DNA of 62,623 nucleotides from Chitinophagaceae bacterium (GTDB taxonomy: Bacteria > Bacteroidota > Bacteroidia > Chitinophagales > Chitinophagaceae), in contig CANGMZ010000004.1 in assembly GCA_947454715.1 (NCBI GenBank), forward strand, positions 1-62,623, given 5' to 3'. A model generated the notes under the pieces. The model worked only from the letters and a program-made list of their open reading frames with translations, was not told the DNA's origin and did not search any database. Below are positions 20,220 through 29,015 of the stretch, in pieces. The first letter of the stretch is position 1; each line of letters begins with the position of its first letter. The position numbers were made by a program, and so were the translations under genes.

Positions 20220-20708
20220 GTGATAGACGAGAACTGGGAGAAAGAAGCTAAGGAACACCAAAAGCAGTATAAATACATGCTGGAACGTGGCAATAAGAAC
20301 AAAATTCTTAAAGCCCTACCCGATTTGCATGAAGAAGCTTTTGAAAAAATAGACTGTTTGGAGTGTGCCAATTGCTGTAAAAACTACTCTCCCCGCTTCA
20401 AACAACCCGACATTAAGCGCATAGCCAAAAGCCTGCGCATAAAGGAAGGTGATCTCGTTGCTAACTACCTCACTATAGATAGTGAAGGTGATTATGTATC
20501 ACGCACAAAACCTTGTCCATTCCTTGCAGAAGACAATACCTGCAATATCTATGACGACCGCCCCAGCGATTGCGCCCGCTACCCTTATACCGATGAAGAT
20601 GTACTCTATAAGCGTGTACCGCTTACCCTGAAAAACTCACTCTCCTGCCCAATTACACACCATGTGTTAGAAAAACTATTGGAGATAGAAGGCGGTAAGA
20701 AGTCTTAA
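20220..20708 (+). CDS. YkgJ-type cysteine-cluster protein
   Basis: A 162-residue protein of the YkgJ/FliB cysteine-cluster family, which probably binds a metal or Fe-S centre. The cysteine pattern is CLECANCC near residues 42-49, then CPFL, CNIYDDRPSDCARYP and a last SCPI. The start is GTG at 20220, directly after the parB stop, because no in-frame ATG precedes the conserved region. Members are annotated only as putative metal chelators, so the function is unknown. Translation linked to parAB suggests co-expression but does not prove a role in segregation. Confidence 0.82.
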   Translation: MIDENWEKEAKEHQKQYKYMLERGNKNKILKALPDLHEEAFEKIDCLECANCCKNYSPRFKQPDIKRIAKSLRIKEGDLVANYLTIDSEGDYVSRTKPCPFLAEDNTCNIYDDRPSDCARYPYTDEDVLYKRVPLTLKNSLSCPITHHVLEKLLEIEGGKKS

Positions 20709-20715
20709 TCTGATA

Positions 20716-21822
20716 TCACTTTGTCGTAGCTGACGGATATATCTTTTTCACCAGATAATAATATGGCTCAAATAAATGGTGCCTGAATATATTACTGCCT
20801 GTGTCCGGGTATTTTTTGTAATATTCAGCATCGGGTTGTAACACAATTGGTGTGCCTGCCCGCATATAGTTGCTACTCTTACTATAAATAGGCTTTTCCA
20901 GACCGGGCATAAACTTCTTTACTTGTTTGTATGCCATCTTCCCCAGATAGCGGTTGTATGTGCGCTGTGCCTTACGAGGTGTCTTTGTGAGTCTTTTGTA
21001 CACATGCTTCAGTGCTAGTCTCACTACATATTTCTGCCCCTTCACCTGATCTCCTGCATTGGCAAACGGATTCAGCTTATTAAAGTCTTTGTCCGTTTGA
21101 ATCGAAACAGGTGTCTCCGGTACCCAATCAGCAGTATTCACTATTGTAAATGCCCAGCCTCCACGCGTTATATAGTCATAATCATACGCATAATACAGAT
21201 TGCCCGGTTTAGGTGCCGCACTGGCGTATGTCTTAAAAATAATATCGGCCGGTAAAGCACCATCTACTTGCTGATAATGTAAATAAGAGGTCATTAGGTA
21301 GCTGAGTGCCCCACCCTGACTATGACCTTCTATCAGTATCTGTCTAACGCCTATTGCATAATATTCTTTGATCTTTGACATAATCTCAGGAGCAAGACTA
21401 CCCACGCCTATTGTCCACCCAACATGAACAGCCGCTTTTGGGTCTGCAGCAAACTTATAATGAAACAAATAGTTGCTATCTAACCTCAATGAACCAGTTG
21501 CAGGCACCATTGCACTATAAAAATTAGCCAGCCAACTATCCATATCAGACGTAGTACCTCTAAGACTAATGACCATTATTTGCTTGTCTTTGCTGAGCCA
21601 CATATCCCATTTATTATGCAACCCAACCTGCTTCCCTCTGAATACTCTGGTAAACTGTTGCTCCTTAGGCGTATTCCCTCTAAACTCAGGATCTACCTGA
21701 TAAGCGGCTCTCCGCAAACTTCCTTCATATTCTTCTGCATCAAAACCCGGCTTAAGCACCTGAGCATGAACAGATAACGACAACAATAAAAATGATAATG
21801 TTACGGCAAGGAGTCTGCTCAT
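20716..21822 (-). CDS. Secreted class 3 lipase-family hydrolase
   Basis: A 368-residue alpha/beta-hydrolase with a signal peptide (cleavage after LSVHAQ). The nucleophile elbow is GHSQGG within ILIEGHSQGGALSYL, and the oxyanion-side strand ISLRGTTSDMDSWLANF is typical of Lipase_3. A catalytic aspartate and histidine probably lie in NTADWVPETP and NIFRHHLFEPYYYL. Fungal-type triacylglycerol lipases are the named relatives, but the true substrate is open. A basic stretch (KHVYKRLTKTPRKAQRTYNR) is inserted before the C-terminus. It converges with the ykgJ-like gene, whose stop is 7 bp away. Confidence 0.83.
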   Translation of the reverse strand: MSRLLAVTLSFLLLSLSVHAQVLKPGFDAEEYEGSLRRAAYQVDPEFRGNTPKEQQFTRVFRGKQVGLHNKWDMWLSKDKQIMVISLRGTTSDMDSWLANFYSAMVPATGSLRLDSNYLFHYKFAADPKAAVHVGWTIGVGSLAPEIMSKIKEYYAIGVRQILIEGHSQGGALSYLMTSYLHYQQVDGALPADIIFKTYASAAPKPGNLYYAYDYDYITRGGWAFTIVNTADWVPETPVSIQTDKDFNKLNPFANAGDQVKGQKYVVRLALKHVYKRLTKTPRKAQRTYNRYLGKMAYKQVKKFMPGLEKPIYSKSSNYMRAGTPIVLQPDAEYYKKYPDTGSNIFRHHLFEPYYYLVKKIYPSATTK

Positions 21823-21920
21823 AATATTGATTTAGATAATAGTACTAACGTATTGAACTGCACTATATGATGGAAAGTAGCAAAATTCTATATTCTTTAA
21901 CTAATAGTCTATGAAAAAAA

Positions 21921-21946
21921 GAGAGGAAGCGTTGCCGCTTCCTCTC
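21921..21946 (-). terminator. Terminator of the first Ig-like T9SS gene
   Basis: A perfect 10-bp stem GAGAGGAAGC/GCTTCCTCTC with a 6-base loop. On the reverse strand it is followed by a run of seven T. Confidence 0.92.
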
Positions 21947-21970
21947 GGGGTATTCTAACACTCAATTATC

Positions 21971-23893
21971 TTAATACTGAATCTGAATTTTGTTGTTGTA
22001 GTTGATAGCTGCAGACTTAACAGAAATAGTATACAAACCACTAGTTAATGAAGAAAGATCAGCAGCAAAAGAACCTGCTCCTTCATTCATATTAACTGTA
22101 GTGTGATAAACTTCACGACCTGTGATATCACAAACTACAACAGCAGCTTCTTGTGCAGATGGCAATGACCATGCAATATTCACCTTACCATTAGTTGGGT
22201 TAGGGAATGTAAGAATTGATGCAGTGCTTGCTGATACGTTACCCACACCTACAGGTACTGGAGTAATTGTATGAGAAAGTGTATGCTGTATAAAGCTTGC
22301 ACTTGTAACTGAAGGAGTAGATGTTGTCAATGAAATTCCTGTACAAGGAGTTGTAAGGTAGTTCAATGAATCAGGGAATACATAGTAAGTAGCACCTACC
22401 GGTAAGTTGCTGAAAGAGTAATTACCAGAAGCATCGGTACGAACAGCCTGTATCAACTGAGAAGTAGTAGAGTTAATTACATACATCATCAGATTTTTAA
22501 CAGGAACACCTGAAGCAGTTCCCTTATTAGCACCGGTAGTAACATTACCACCTATAAAACCAGGACCACTTGTAATTACACCATAGGCCATATTGATATC
22601 CTGATTAATGTCATTGTTACCGGAGATATGCGCTAAAACATTAGCTGTGTTCCAATAAAAACTACTCGTGTGGTAAGTAGGAATATAACCTGTAGACGGG
22701 CCGAAACCTGTAGAATCGTTTACAGCAGCCTTGATTCTGAAAGAATCAGTAGGCTCGCCGGTAAAGTGATAACCAACACTTGTGCCTGATGCATAAACCA
22801 CTGTAGAGTCAATAGCAGTAAGCATTGGTGATACATAAGTGATCAACCATACTTTTACCGGACCTGAATAAGCACCACTTCCAAAATTGATTGTACCTGA
22901 TATACCATCATAAGCAGTAACAGTGACTGTGTAGTATACTGAAGCAGAACTACCACAACCAGAAACCGTATAAGTAACATTGGCAGTACCTGCTGCAACA
23001 CCGGTAACAACACCGGTAGTAGCATTGATTGTAGCTACAGTTGTTGGTGAAATGCTCCATGTACCACCTGTTGTAGTATCATGAAGACCAATAACCGAAC
23101 CGGCTACTACAGTAGTAAGACCGGTAATTGGCATTGGAGTAGGTGTAACAGAAGTTACAGAAACAGGATATGTAGCTACAAAAGTGCCGCAAGATGTTGT
23201 AACGCTGTAAGATATAGTTACACTACCTGTTGCAACACCTAAAACAGTAGCAGTAGAGCCAGATACACCTGTATAACTAAGTGTTGCAATACTTGTGTTA
23301 GATGAAGTCCATGTGCCACCGGAAGTAGTATCGTGTAAAGTAATAGAAGAACCCGGGCAAATAGTTGTTGGCCCGCTGATAGGAGCAGCACCACCACTCA
23401 ATACCTGCAAGTAAGCAGACACATAACAACCTACACCGGTTGTGTAACGAACCATTGTTCCGCTACCTGACCAAATACCTGTAAATGCACCTGTTAGAGA
23501 ATCTGCTGTAGCAACAGAAGTATTCATGCTGCTCCAATAACCACCTGAAGTAGCATCAGCAAGTGTAGTCACTGCTGAAGGGCAAACTGTAAGTGTACCT
23601 GTAATTGCCGCAGGAGCAGGACTAACAGTAAATGTAGTAGTAACAGTTGCCAATGCGACTGTGTAACTAATTGTAACAGAACCTGCCGACATACCATATA
23701 CTACACCCGTAGTGGAGTTAACAGAAGCAATCGCAGCATTGCTGGTAGACCAAAGACCACCCGTAACACTATCGTGTAAAGTAGTGCTTGAACCAATACA
23801 AGTACCAAATGTGCCCGTAATTGCCGGAGCTTGTGCAAATGACGCAAAACATGCCATCAATGCAAACACAGTGAGAATAAATTGTTTTTTCAT
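21971..23893 (-). CDS. Secreted T9SS protein with Ig-like (Big_2-type) repeats, copy 1
   Basis: A 640-residue secreted protein. It has a signal peptide (ACFASFAQ) and four bacterial Ig-like repeats, each with a pattern like T-x-G-G-x-W-S-x-S-N-x-x-V-A and T-G-V-V-x-G-x-x-A-G (residues about 22-325). Two carboxypeptidase-regulatory-like beta domains follow (GISGTINFG; GFIGGNVTTGANKG with TDASGNYSFSNLPVG). The C-terminal T9SS sorting domain begins at FPNPTNGKVNIAW. It has no catalytic motif, so a structural or adhesive surface role is likely (inferred). The next gene upstream encodes a paralogue. The C-terminal halves are almost identical even in DNA, while the Ig repeats differ. It has its own terminator. 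Confidence 0.85.
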   Translation of the reverse strand: MKKQFILTVFALMACFASFAQAPAITGTFGTCIGSSTTLHDSVTGGLWSTSNAAIASVNSTTGVVYGMSAGSVTISYTVALATVTTTFTVSPAPAAITGTLTVCPSAVTTLADATSGGYWSSMNTSVATADSLTGAFTGIWSGSGTMVRYTTGVGCYVSAYLQVLSGGAAPISGPTTICPGSSITLHDTTSGGTWTSSNTSIATLSYTGVSGSTATVLGVATGSVTISYSVTTSCGTFVATYPVSVTSVTPTPMPITGLTTVVAGSVIGLHDTTTGGTWSISPTTVATINATTGVVTGVAAGTANVTYTVSGCGSSASVYYTVTVTAYDGISGTINFGSGAYSGPVKVWLITYVSPMLTAIDSTVVYASGTSVGYHFTGEPTDSFRIKAAVNDSTGFGPSTGYIPTYHTSSFYWNTANVLAHISGNNDINQDINMAYGVITSGPGFIGGNVTTGANKGTASGVPVKNLMMYVINSTTSQLIQAVRTDASGNYSFSNLPVGATYYVFPDSLNYLTTPCTGISLTTSTPSVTSASFIQHTLSHTITPVPVGVGNVSASTASILTFPNPTNGKVNIAWSLPSAQEAAVVVCDITGREVYHTTVNMNEGAGSFAADLSSLTSGLYTISVKSAAINYNNKIQIQY

Positions 23894-23935
23894 AATATTC
23901 GTTTTATCAATAGGTTTGAAATAAAATCTTGTTGT

Positions 23936-23949
23936 TCCTATATATAGGA
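23936..23949. promoter_or_regulatory. 14-bp palindrome upstream of the first Ig-like gene
   Basis: TCCTATATATAGGA is a perfect palindrome 43 bp before the start codon of the reverse-strand gene, close to where its promoter should be. It could be an operator or part of the promoter. No matching site was noticed upstream of the paralogue. Confidence 0.35.
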
Positions 23950-24057
23950 CGCCTCTTTGACAACAAACGTTAGTAAACTGAAAATATATTTTATTTATAA
24001 AGACAAATTAACCATCAATTAATAACAGATAAAAAACAGTAATTATTAAATAAAAAA

Positions 24058-24085
24058 CGGAAGGAAGCAGATGTGCTTCCTTCCG
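24058..24085 (-). terminator. Terminator of the second Ig-like T9SS gene
   Basis: CGGAAGGAAGC at 24058-24068 pairs with GCTTCCTTCCG at 24075-24085 around a 6-base loop. A T run follows on the reverse strand. The core GGAAGC/GCTTCC is the same as in the terminator of the paralogue at 21921. Confidence 0.92.
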
Positions 24086-24114
24086 AAATAACAGTATAAG
24101 TAAAACAATAATAA

Positions 24115-26004
24115 TTAGTGTTGTACCTGAATTTTGTTGTTGTAATTGATTGCTGCAGACTTAACAGAAATAGTATACAAACCACTAGTTAATGAAGAAA
24201 GATCAGCGGCAAAAGAACCTGCACCTTCATTCATGTTAACTGTAGTATGATAAACTTCACGACCTGTGATATCACAAACTACAACAGCAGCTTCTTGTGC
24301 AGATGGCAATGACCATGCAATATTCACTTTACCATTAGTTGGGTTAGGGAATGCAAGGATAGATGCAGTACTCGCTGATACATTACCTACGCCTACAGGT
24401 ATCGGAGTGATTGTATGAGAAAGCGTATGCTGTATAAAGCTTGCACTTATAGCTGATGGGCTTGAAGTTGTCAATGAAATACCTGTGTAAGGAGTTGTTA
24501 GGTAGTTCAATGAATCAGGGAACACATAGTAAGTAGCACCTACAGGTAAGTTGCTGAAAGAGTAGTTACCAGAAGCATCAGTACGAACAGACTGCATTAA
24601 CTGAGAAGTAGTAGAATTAAATACATACATCATCAGATTTTTAACAGGAACACCTGAAGCCGTACCCTTATTAGCACCGGTAGTAACATTACCTCCTATG
24701 AAACCAGGACCTGTAGTTACAGTACCAAAAGCCATGTTGATATCCTGATTGATATCACTTGTACCTGAAGTATGCGCTAAAACGTTAGCTGAGTTCCAGT
24801 AGAAACTGCTGGTATGGTAAGTAGGGATAAAACCAGTAGTTGATGATAATGAATCCAGCGTAGCTGCTTTTATTCTGAAAGAATCAGTAGGCTCACCAGT
24901 GAACTGATAAGTAACTGTAGTACCTGCAGCATAAACAATAGTAGAATCAATTGCAGTAAGCATTGGTGATACATAAGTGATCAACCATACTTTTACCGGA
25001 CCATAATGAGCTGTAGAACCAAAATTGATTGTACCTGAGATGCCATCAAAAGGAGTTACAGAAACAGAATGGTATGCAGCAGCTGCACCACCACAACCGG
25101 AAACCGAGTAGGTTACATTTGCTGTACCGGCAGCTACACCATATAAAACACCTGTAGTAGGATTGATGGTAGCTATACTTGAAGGAGCAACACTCCATGT
25201 GCCACCAGAAACACTTTCAGACAGATTCAAAGAAGAACCGATTGCAACTGAAGAACCACCTGAAATAGTACCTGTTCCAGTGGTATTTGATACAGTAACA
25301 TAAGCGACCGCAGAAGATGACCCGCAAGCTCCTGTTACAGTATACGTAATAATAGAACCACCAACAGCAACACCTGTAGCAACGCCTGTAGATGGGTCAA
25401 TTGTAATAATTGCAGGAGAACCTGAAGTCCATACACCACCTGACGTACTGTCAGTAAGTGTAGCTGTACTACCTAAGCATATAATTGATGGTGCATTAAG
25501 CGAATCAACAAAAGTGCTAGATACAGTTACAATAGCATGCGCAGCACAACCGGTGCTGAAAGCATAAGAGATAGTAGTAGTGCCACTATATACACCCGAT
25601 ACTATACCACCGCTTCCTACTGTTGCAACATAAGTATTAGAACTACTCCAGGTTCCACCTAATGTAGCATCAGCCAATGTAGTAGTAGAACCGGCACAAA
25701 CTGCCAATGTTCCTGTTATTGGAGAAGGTGAAGGATTAACAGTATAAGTAGCAGTAACAGTTGTTGCTCCTACCACGTAAGATATAGTAGTAGTGCCTGC
25801 AGTAACTGCATAAGTAACACCTGTTGTAGGATTAATAGTAGCTACCGTAGTATTGCTGCTTGACCATACACCACCTGAAGTACTGTCGAAATGATTTGTT
25901 GTACTACCTGTGCAACCCGACGTTGGACCGGTGATAGGATAAACTGCGAATGAAGCAAAGCAACCGAGCAATGCAATCAGCGTAAGTAAAAAATGTTTTT
26001 TCAT
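24115..26004 (-). CDS. Secreted T9SS protein with Ig-like (Big_2-type) repeats, copy 2
   Basis: A 629-residue paralogue of the gene at 21971, with the same architecture: signal peptide (GCFASFA), four Ig-like repeats, two beta-sandwich modules and a T9SS sorting domain (FPNPTNGKVNIAW to QVQH). From about residue 320 to the end the two proteins differ at only scattered positions, whereas their first three Ig repeats have diverged strongly. This suggests tandem duplication followed by repeated homogenisation of the 3' half, or selection for variable tips. The terminator at 24058 separates the two genes, so they are transcribed separately. The binding partner is unknown. Confidence 0.85.
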   Translation of the reverse strand: MKKHFLLTLIALLGCFASFAVYPITGPTSGCTGSTTNHFDSTSGGVWSSSNTTVATINPTTGVTYAVTAGTTTISYVVGATTVTATYTVNPSPSPITGTLAVCAGSTTTLADATLGGTWSSSNTYVATVGSGGIVSGVYSGTTTISYAFSTGCAAHAIVTVSSTFVDSLNAPSIICLGSTATLTDSTSGGVWTSGSPAIITIDPSTGVATGVAVGGSIITYTVTGACGSSSAVAYVTVSNTTGTGTISGGSSVAIGSSLNLSESVSGGTWSVAPSSIATINPTTGVLYGVAAGTANVTYSVSGCGGAAAAYHSVSVTPFDGISGTINFGSTAHYGPVKVWLITYVSPMLTAIDSTIVYAAGTTVTYQFTGEPTDSFRIKAATLDSLSSTTGFIPTYHTSSFYWNSANVLAHTSGTSDINQDINMAFGTVTTGPGFIGGNVTTGANKGTASGVPVKNLMMYVFNSTTSQLMQSVRTDASGNYSFSNLPVGATYYVFPDSLNYLTTPYTGISLTTSSPSAISASFIQHTLSHTITPIPVGVGNVSASTASILAFPNPTNGKVNIAWSLPSAQEAAVVVCDITGREVYHTTVNMNEGAGSFAADLSSLTSGLYTISVKSAAINYNNKIQVQH

Positions 26005-26286
26005 AACTGTTTCTTTTAAAATTGGTTAAAGATAATTTTTAAACTTATTATATCATAATATAGTGATCGTCAGGCTCGTATGTAGTAAGACGATCAAACA
26101 ATGTAAAATGTTAGTCCCCAACATACATTTATTTTAAAAAATGAGATGATAAACTTCAAAATGGTGAAATAAAGAGATAAATAAGTTAAAGGGTTTATAA
26201 GTTAAAGCCCCCGAAAGGATAATAACATAATAATGAATTACATTTACACACATTAAGCATGGTCTGTAAGGCCGGGATGATAAAAC

Positions 26287-27738
26287 ATGGATAACGAATT
26301 AGTAAGTCTGAATAAATATGTCAGTTCATCGGGTTTCTGCTCGAGAAGAGAAGCTGACAAACTGATAGAGCAAGGCAGAGTGACGGTTAATGACGAAGTA
26401 GCCCTTCCTGGAGATCGTGTACAGCCTGGCGATGTAATTGAGGTTGATGGTGAGCCTATCAAGAAAAAAACAAAAGCATTATATATAGCCTGCAATAAGC
26501 CTGTAGGCGTGACAAGCACTACAGACATACGTGACAAAACAAATATTATCACATTCCTTAATCACCCTAAGCGGATATTTCCTGTAGGACGATTGGATAA
26601 AGATAGTGATGGTCTTATACTGCTTACCAATGATGGAGACATCGTTAATAAAATATTGAGAGCCAGCAATAATCACGAAAAGGAATATATTGTTATTGTT
26701 GATAAAAATATTACTCCGGAGTTTATTCAGCAAATGAGTGCCGGTGTGCCAATACTGGGTACACGCACTAAAAAATGTGAGGTTAGACAAGAGGGCAACA
26801 AGAAATTCAGAATTACGCTTACGCAGGGACTTAACCGCCAGATCAGACGTATGTGTGAATATCTTGGTTATGAAGTTGCCAAATTGACTCGTATACGTAT
26901 CATGAATGTGAATCTTGAGGGGTTAGCCGTAGGCCACTGGCGCTACCTAACCCAGCAGGAAATGGATCGTATGAATGATATGATGAAGGGCTCAACCGGA
27001 GATGTAAAACGTAAAAAAGCACTACCTCCCCGCACTAGAACAGAAGACGAATTGCCCATTAATGAAAAAGAACTTAAAGCAAGACTTCGCAAAGAGGCTT
27101 TTTTATATGGTGATCACACTGAAGAAGTAAAGAAAGCTGCTGAGGCACCTACCGGCGTAAAAACAGTTACGAGCAGAGCAGCAAAAGCCAGAAGGCTGAA
27201 AGAAGAGTATCTGGAAGCAAAGAAGGAGCAGAATAAAAAAGCAGGTATTACCCCACGCAAAAAGAAGAGTGTGGAAAATGATTTTGAATCGGCGAGCTTT
27301 GAAGAGCAGAGCCTTGCGGCAGGGCCTGCACATAGAATTCAAAAAAAGAAAACCGGCTATAAAAGTTTCAGAGAAAAGGGCGACAATAAAAACAAACCCG
27401 GCTTTGACGCTAAGGGCAATAAAGAATTCAAGGGGAAAAAAGAAGCAAAAAGCAGAACTGAAGACCGCCCCAAAAGAACCAGACATTCAGACAGCACTGA
27501 GGGGAAACCGAAGAGAACTTCAAAAGGGCCTTCAGAGGCACCGGAAAGAAGACTGAGACAGTCTGACAGAGATGCTGCTAAACGTAGCGAAAGAGCACAA
27601 ACCAGTGCACCAAAAGGACGGTCCGCTTCAGGTGCGCCGAAAAGCAAACCGACATCAAGTGGCGGACCAAGAGGCAAAGCTGCTTCGGGAGGTTCAAAAA
27701 CCGGCAGAGCAAATGGTGGTGGCAAAAAGAGATTCTAA
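26287..27738 (+). CDS. rluF: 23S rRNA pseudouridine synthase, RluF-like, with long basic C-terminal tail
   Basis: A 483-residue protein. The S4 RNA-binding domain (LNKYVSSSGFCSRREADKLI) is followed by a pseudouridine synthase domain with VGRLDKDSDGLILLTNDG (catalytic D104). The RluF-type end GLNRQIRRMCEYLGYEV and RIRIMNVNLEGLAVGHWR complete the enzyme by about residue 237. RluF modifies 23S rRNA U2604 in E. coli; the target here is inferred. The last 240 residues are low-complexity and rich in Lys, Arg, Glu, Ser and Gly, ending in RGG-like pieces (GGPRGKAASGG, GGKKRF). They are probably disordered and may bind RNA. A terminator follows at 27761. Confidence 0.88.
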   Translation: MDNELVSLNKYVSSSGFCSRREADKLIEQGRVTVNDEVALPGDRVQPGDVIEVDGEPIKKKTKALYIACNKPVGVTSTTDIRDKTNIITFLNHPKRIFPVGRLDKDSDGLILLTNDGDIVNKILRASNNHEKEYIVIVDKNITPEFIQQMSAGVPILGTRTKKCEVRQEGNKKFRITLTQGLNRQIRRMCEYLGYEVAKLTRIRIMNVNLEGLAVGHWRYLTQQEMDRMNDMMKGSTGDVKRKKALPPRTRTEDELPINEKELKARLRKEAFLYGDHTEEVKKAAEAPTGVKTVTSRAAKARRLKEEYLEAKKEQNKKAGITPRKKKSVENDFESASFEEQSLAAGPAHRIQKKKTGYKSFREKGDNKNKPGFDAKGNKEFKGKKEAKSRTEDRPKRTRHSDSTEGKPKRTSKGPSEAPERRLRQSDRDAAKRSERAQTSAPKGRSASGAPKSKPTSSGGPRGKAASGGSKTGRANGGGKKRF

Positions 27739-27760
27739 TTAGATTCTATTTATATACATG

Positions 27761-27788
27761 AAGGTCCGGCATTATGCCCGGGCCTTTT
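27761..27788 (+). terminator. Terminator after the RluF-like gene
   Basis: AAGGTCCGG and CCGGGCCTT pair with one G-T wobble around a short loop, followed by TTGTTTTATTT. Confidence 0.85.
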
Positions 27789-27904
27789 GTTTTATTTATA
27801 CCTGACTAATTGGGTGTTGATTGTTTTTTTAATCATGTAAATATTAAGCAAATGCACATGAAATAAATAAAAACGATAAAATTTTACAATTCCATGATAA
27901 TTAC

Positions 27905-27912
27905 TAATTTTG
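27905..27912 (+). promoter_or_regulatory. Promoter -7 element (TAATTTTG) of the PAS-HisKA gene
   Basis: A TAnnTTTG match ending 31 nt before the ATG at 27944. The -33 region is not clear. Confidence 0.5.
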
Positions 27913-27943
27913 GTAGTTACCAGATGCTTCTAATATTGACTCT

Positions 27944-28945
27944 ATGCCTGAAAACACTAATACATCAGAACTCCGCTATGCAGTCCTCGTTGATTCAGAC
28001 GATTATATTGCTATATTGTCACCCGAAGGCATCCGTAAGTTTGTAAATAAATCATATTGCAAATATTTGAACAAGCCATCTTCTGAACTGATTAACAAAC
28101 CTTTTCACGAAGACCTGCCTGTAAACGTTTCAACTATTTATACATCATTACTAAAAAGCATAACCAGAAGTTCACCAACTGTTTCATCAACTCAAAAAAC
28201 AGGTATTCCTGACGCTACTGAATGGATTTCATGGAAAGCAACAGGCATATATGATGGTGATACACTTATTGAAATAATTGCCATCGGCCGTAATGCAAAC
28301 GATATGTTCGCAATACAAAAAGAGAAAGAAATACTAGCCAATACACTTAATGCATTTAAAAAAGCGATAGATACAAATATTATTTGTACCATAACTAATG
28401 ATAAAGGCATCATTACCTACGTCAATGACAATTTTTGTAAAATTTCACAGTATACACATAATGAAATAATAGGCCAAACGCATAACATTGTAAACTCAGG
28501 TTTTCATACAAAACAGTTCTTTGCTGAACTATGGGAAACGATTAAGGGCGGTAAAATGTGGACAGGAGAAATAAAAAATAAAGCAAAAGATGGTTCTTTT
28601 TATTGGGTAAATTCGGTTATCATTCCGATAAAAGATAGTAATGAAGAAATTACCGGATACCTTTCTTTAAGGATTTTAATTAATGACCAGAAAAAAGCAG
28701 AAGAAGAAAAAACTATATATTTAAAATCTCTGGAAGACATGCTATTTATGGTTTCTCACGAGATAAGGAAACCACTCACTAATTGTCAGGGAGTTCTCAA
28801 TATGATGCGAGACGACCTGCTGTCTTCGAAAGAAGAATTTACAGAGGCAATTAGTCATCTAATAATATCAGCTGCTGAATTAGATTCGTACTCAAGAAAG
28901 CTAAATGATCATATCAGAAAGAACTTAGCATTTAGTGGCAACTGA
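27944..28945 (+). CDS. PAS-PAS-HisKA protein lacking a kinase ATPase domain
   Basis: A 333-residue soluble protein. A first PAS domain covers about 10-125, and a second covers about 130-245 (IICTITNDKGIITYVNDNFC, then KAKDGSFYWVNSVIIPI, typical of PAS with PAC). A HisKA dimerisation segment follows with the H-box MVSHEIRKPLTN and the second helix (AELDSYSRKLNDHIRKN). The protein then stops. There is no HATPase_c domain, and the next bases are a terminator palindrome and an opposing gene, so no domain has been frame-shifted away nearby. It cannot autophosphorylate. It may be phosphorylated by another kinase, act as a dimer partner, or be a decayed kinase. The gene is monocistronic with its own -7 element. 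Confidence 0.82.
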   Translation: MPENTNTSELRYAVLVDSDDYIAILSPEGIRKFVNKSYCKYLNKPSSELINKPFHEDLPVNVSTIYTSLLKSITRSSPTVSSTQKTGIPDATEWISWKATGIYDGDTLIEIIAIGRNANDMFAIQKEKEILANTLNAFKKAIDTNIICTITNDKGIITYVNDNFCKISQYTHNEIIGQTHNIVNSGFHTKQFFAELWETIKGGKMWTGEIKNKAKDGSFYWVNSVIIPIKDSNEEITGYLSLRILINDQKKAEEEKTIYLKSLEDMLFMVSHEIRKPLTNCQGVLNMMRDDLLSSKEEFTEAISHLIISAAELDSYSRKLNDHIRKNLAFSGN

Positions 28946-28953
28946 AAGTAACG

Positions 28954-29003
28954 ATAAAAGTAAACGGGGTATGCTTCATGAAGCATACCCCGTTTACTTT
29001 TAT
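28954..29003. terminator. Perfect 50-bp palindrome, bidirectional terminator
   Basis: The 25-base arms match without any mismatch or spacer. The GC-rich core is CGGGGTATGCTTC, flanked by AAAAG and CTTTT. It lies between two converging genes and should terminate both. Confidence 0.9.
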
Positions 29004-29015
29004 AAAGGAATAAAT

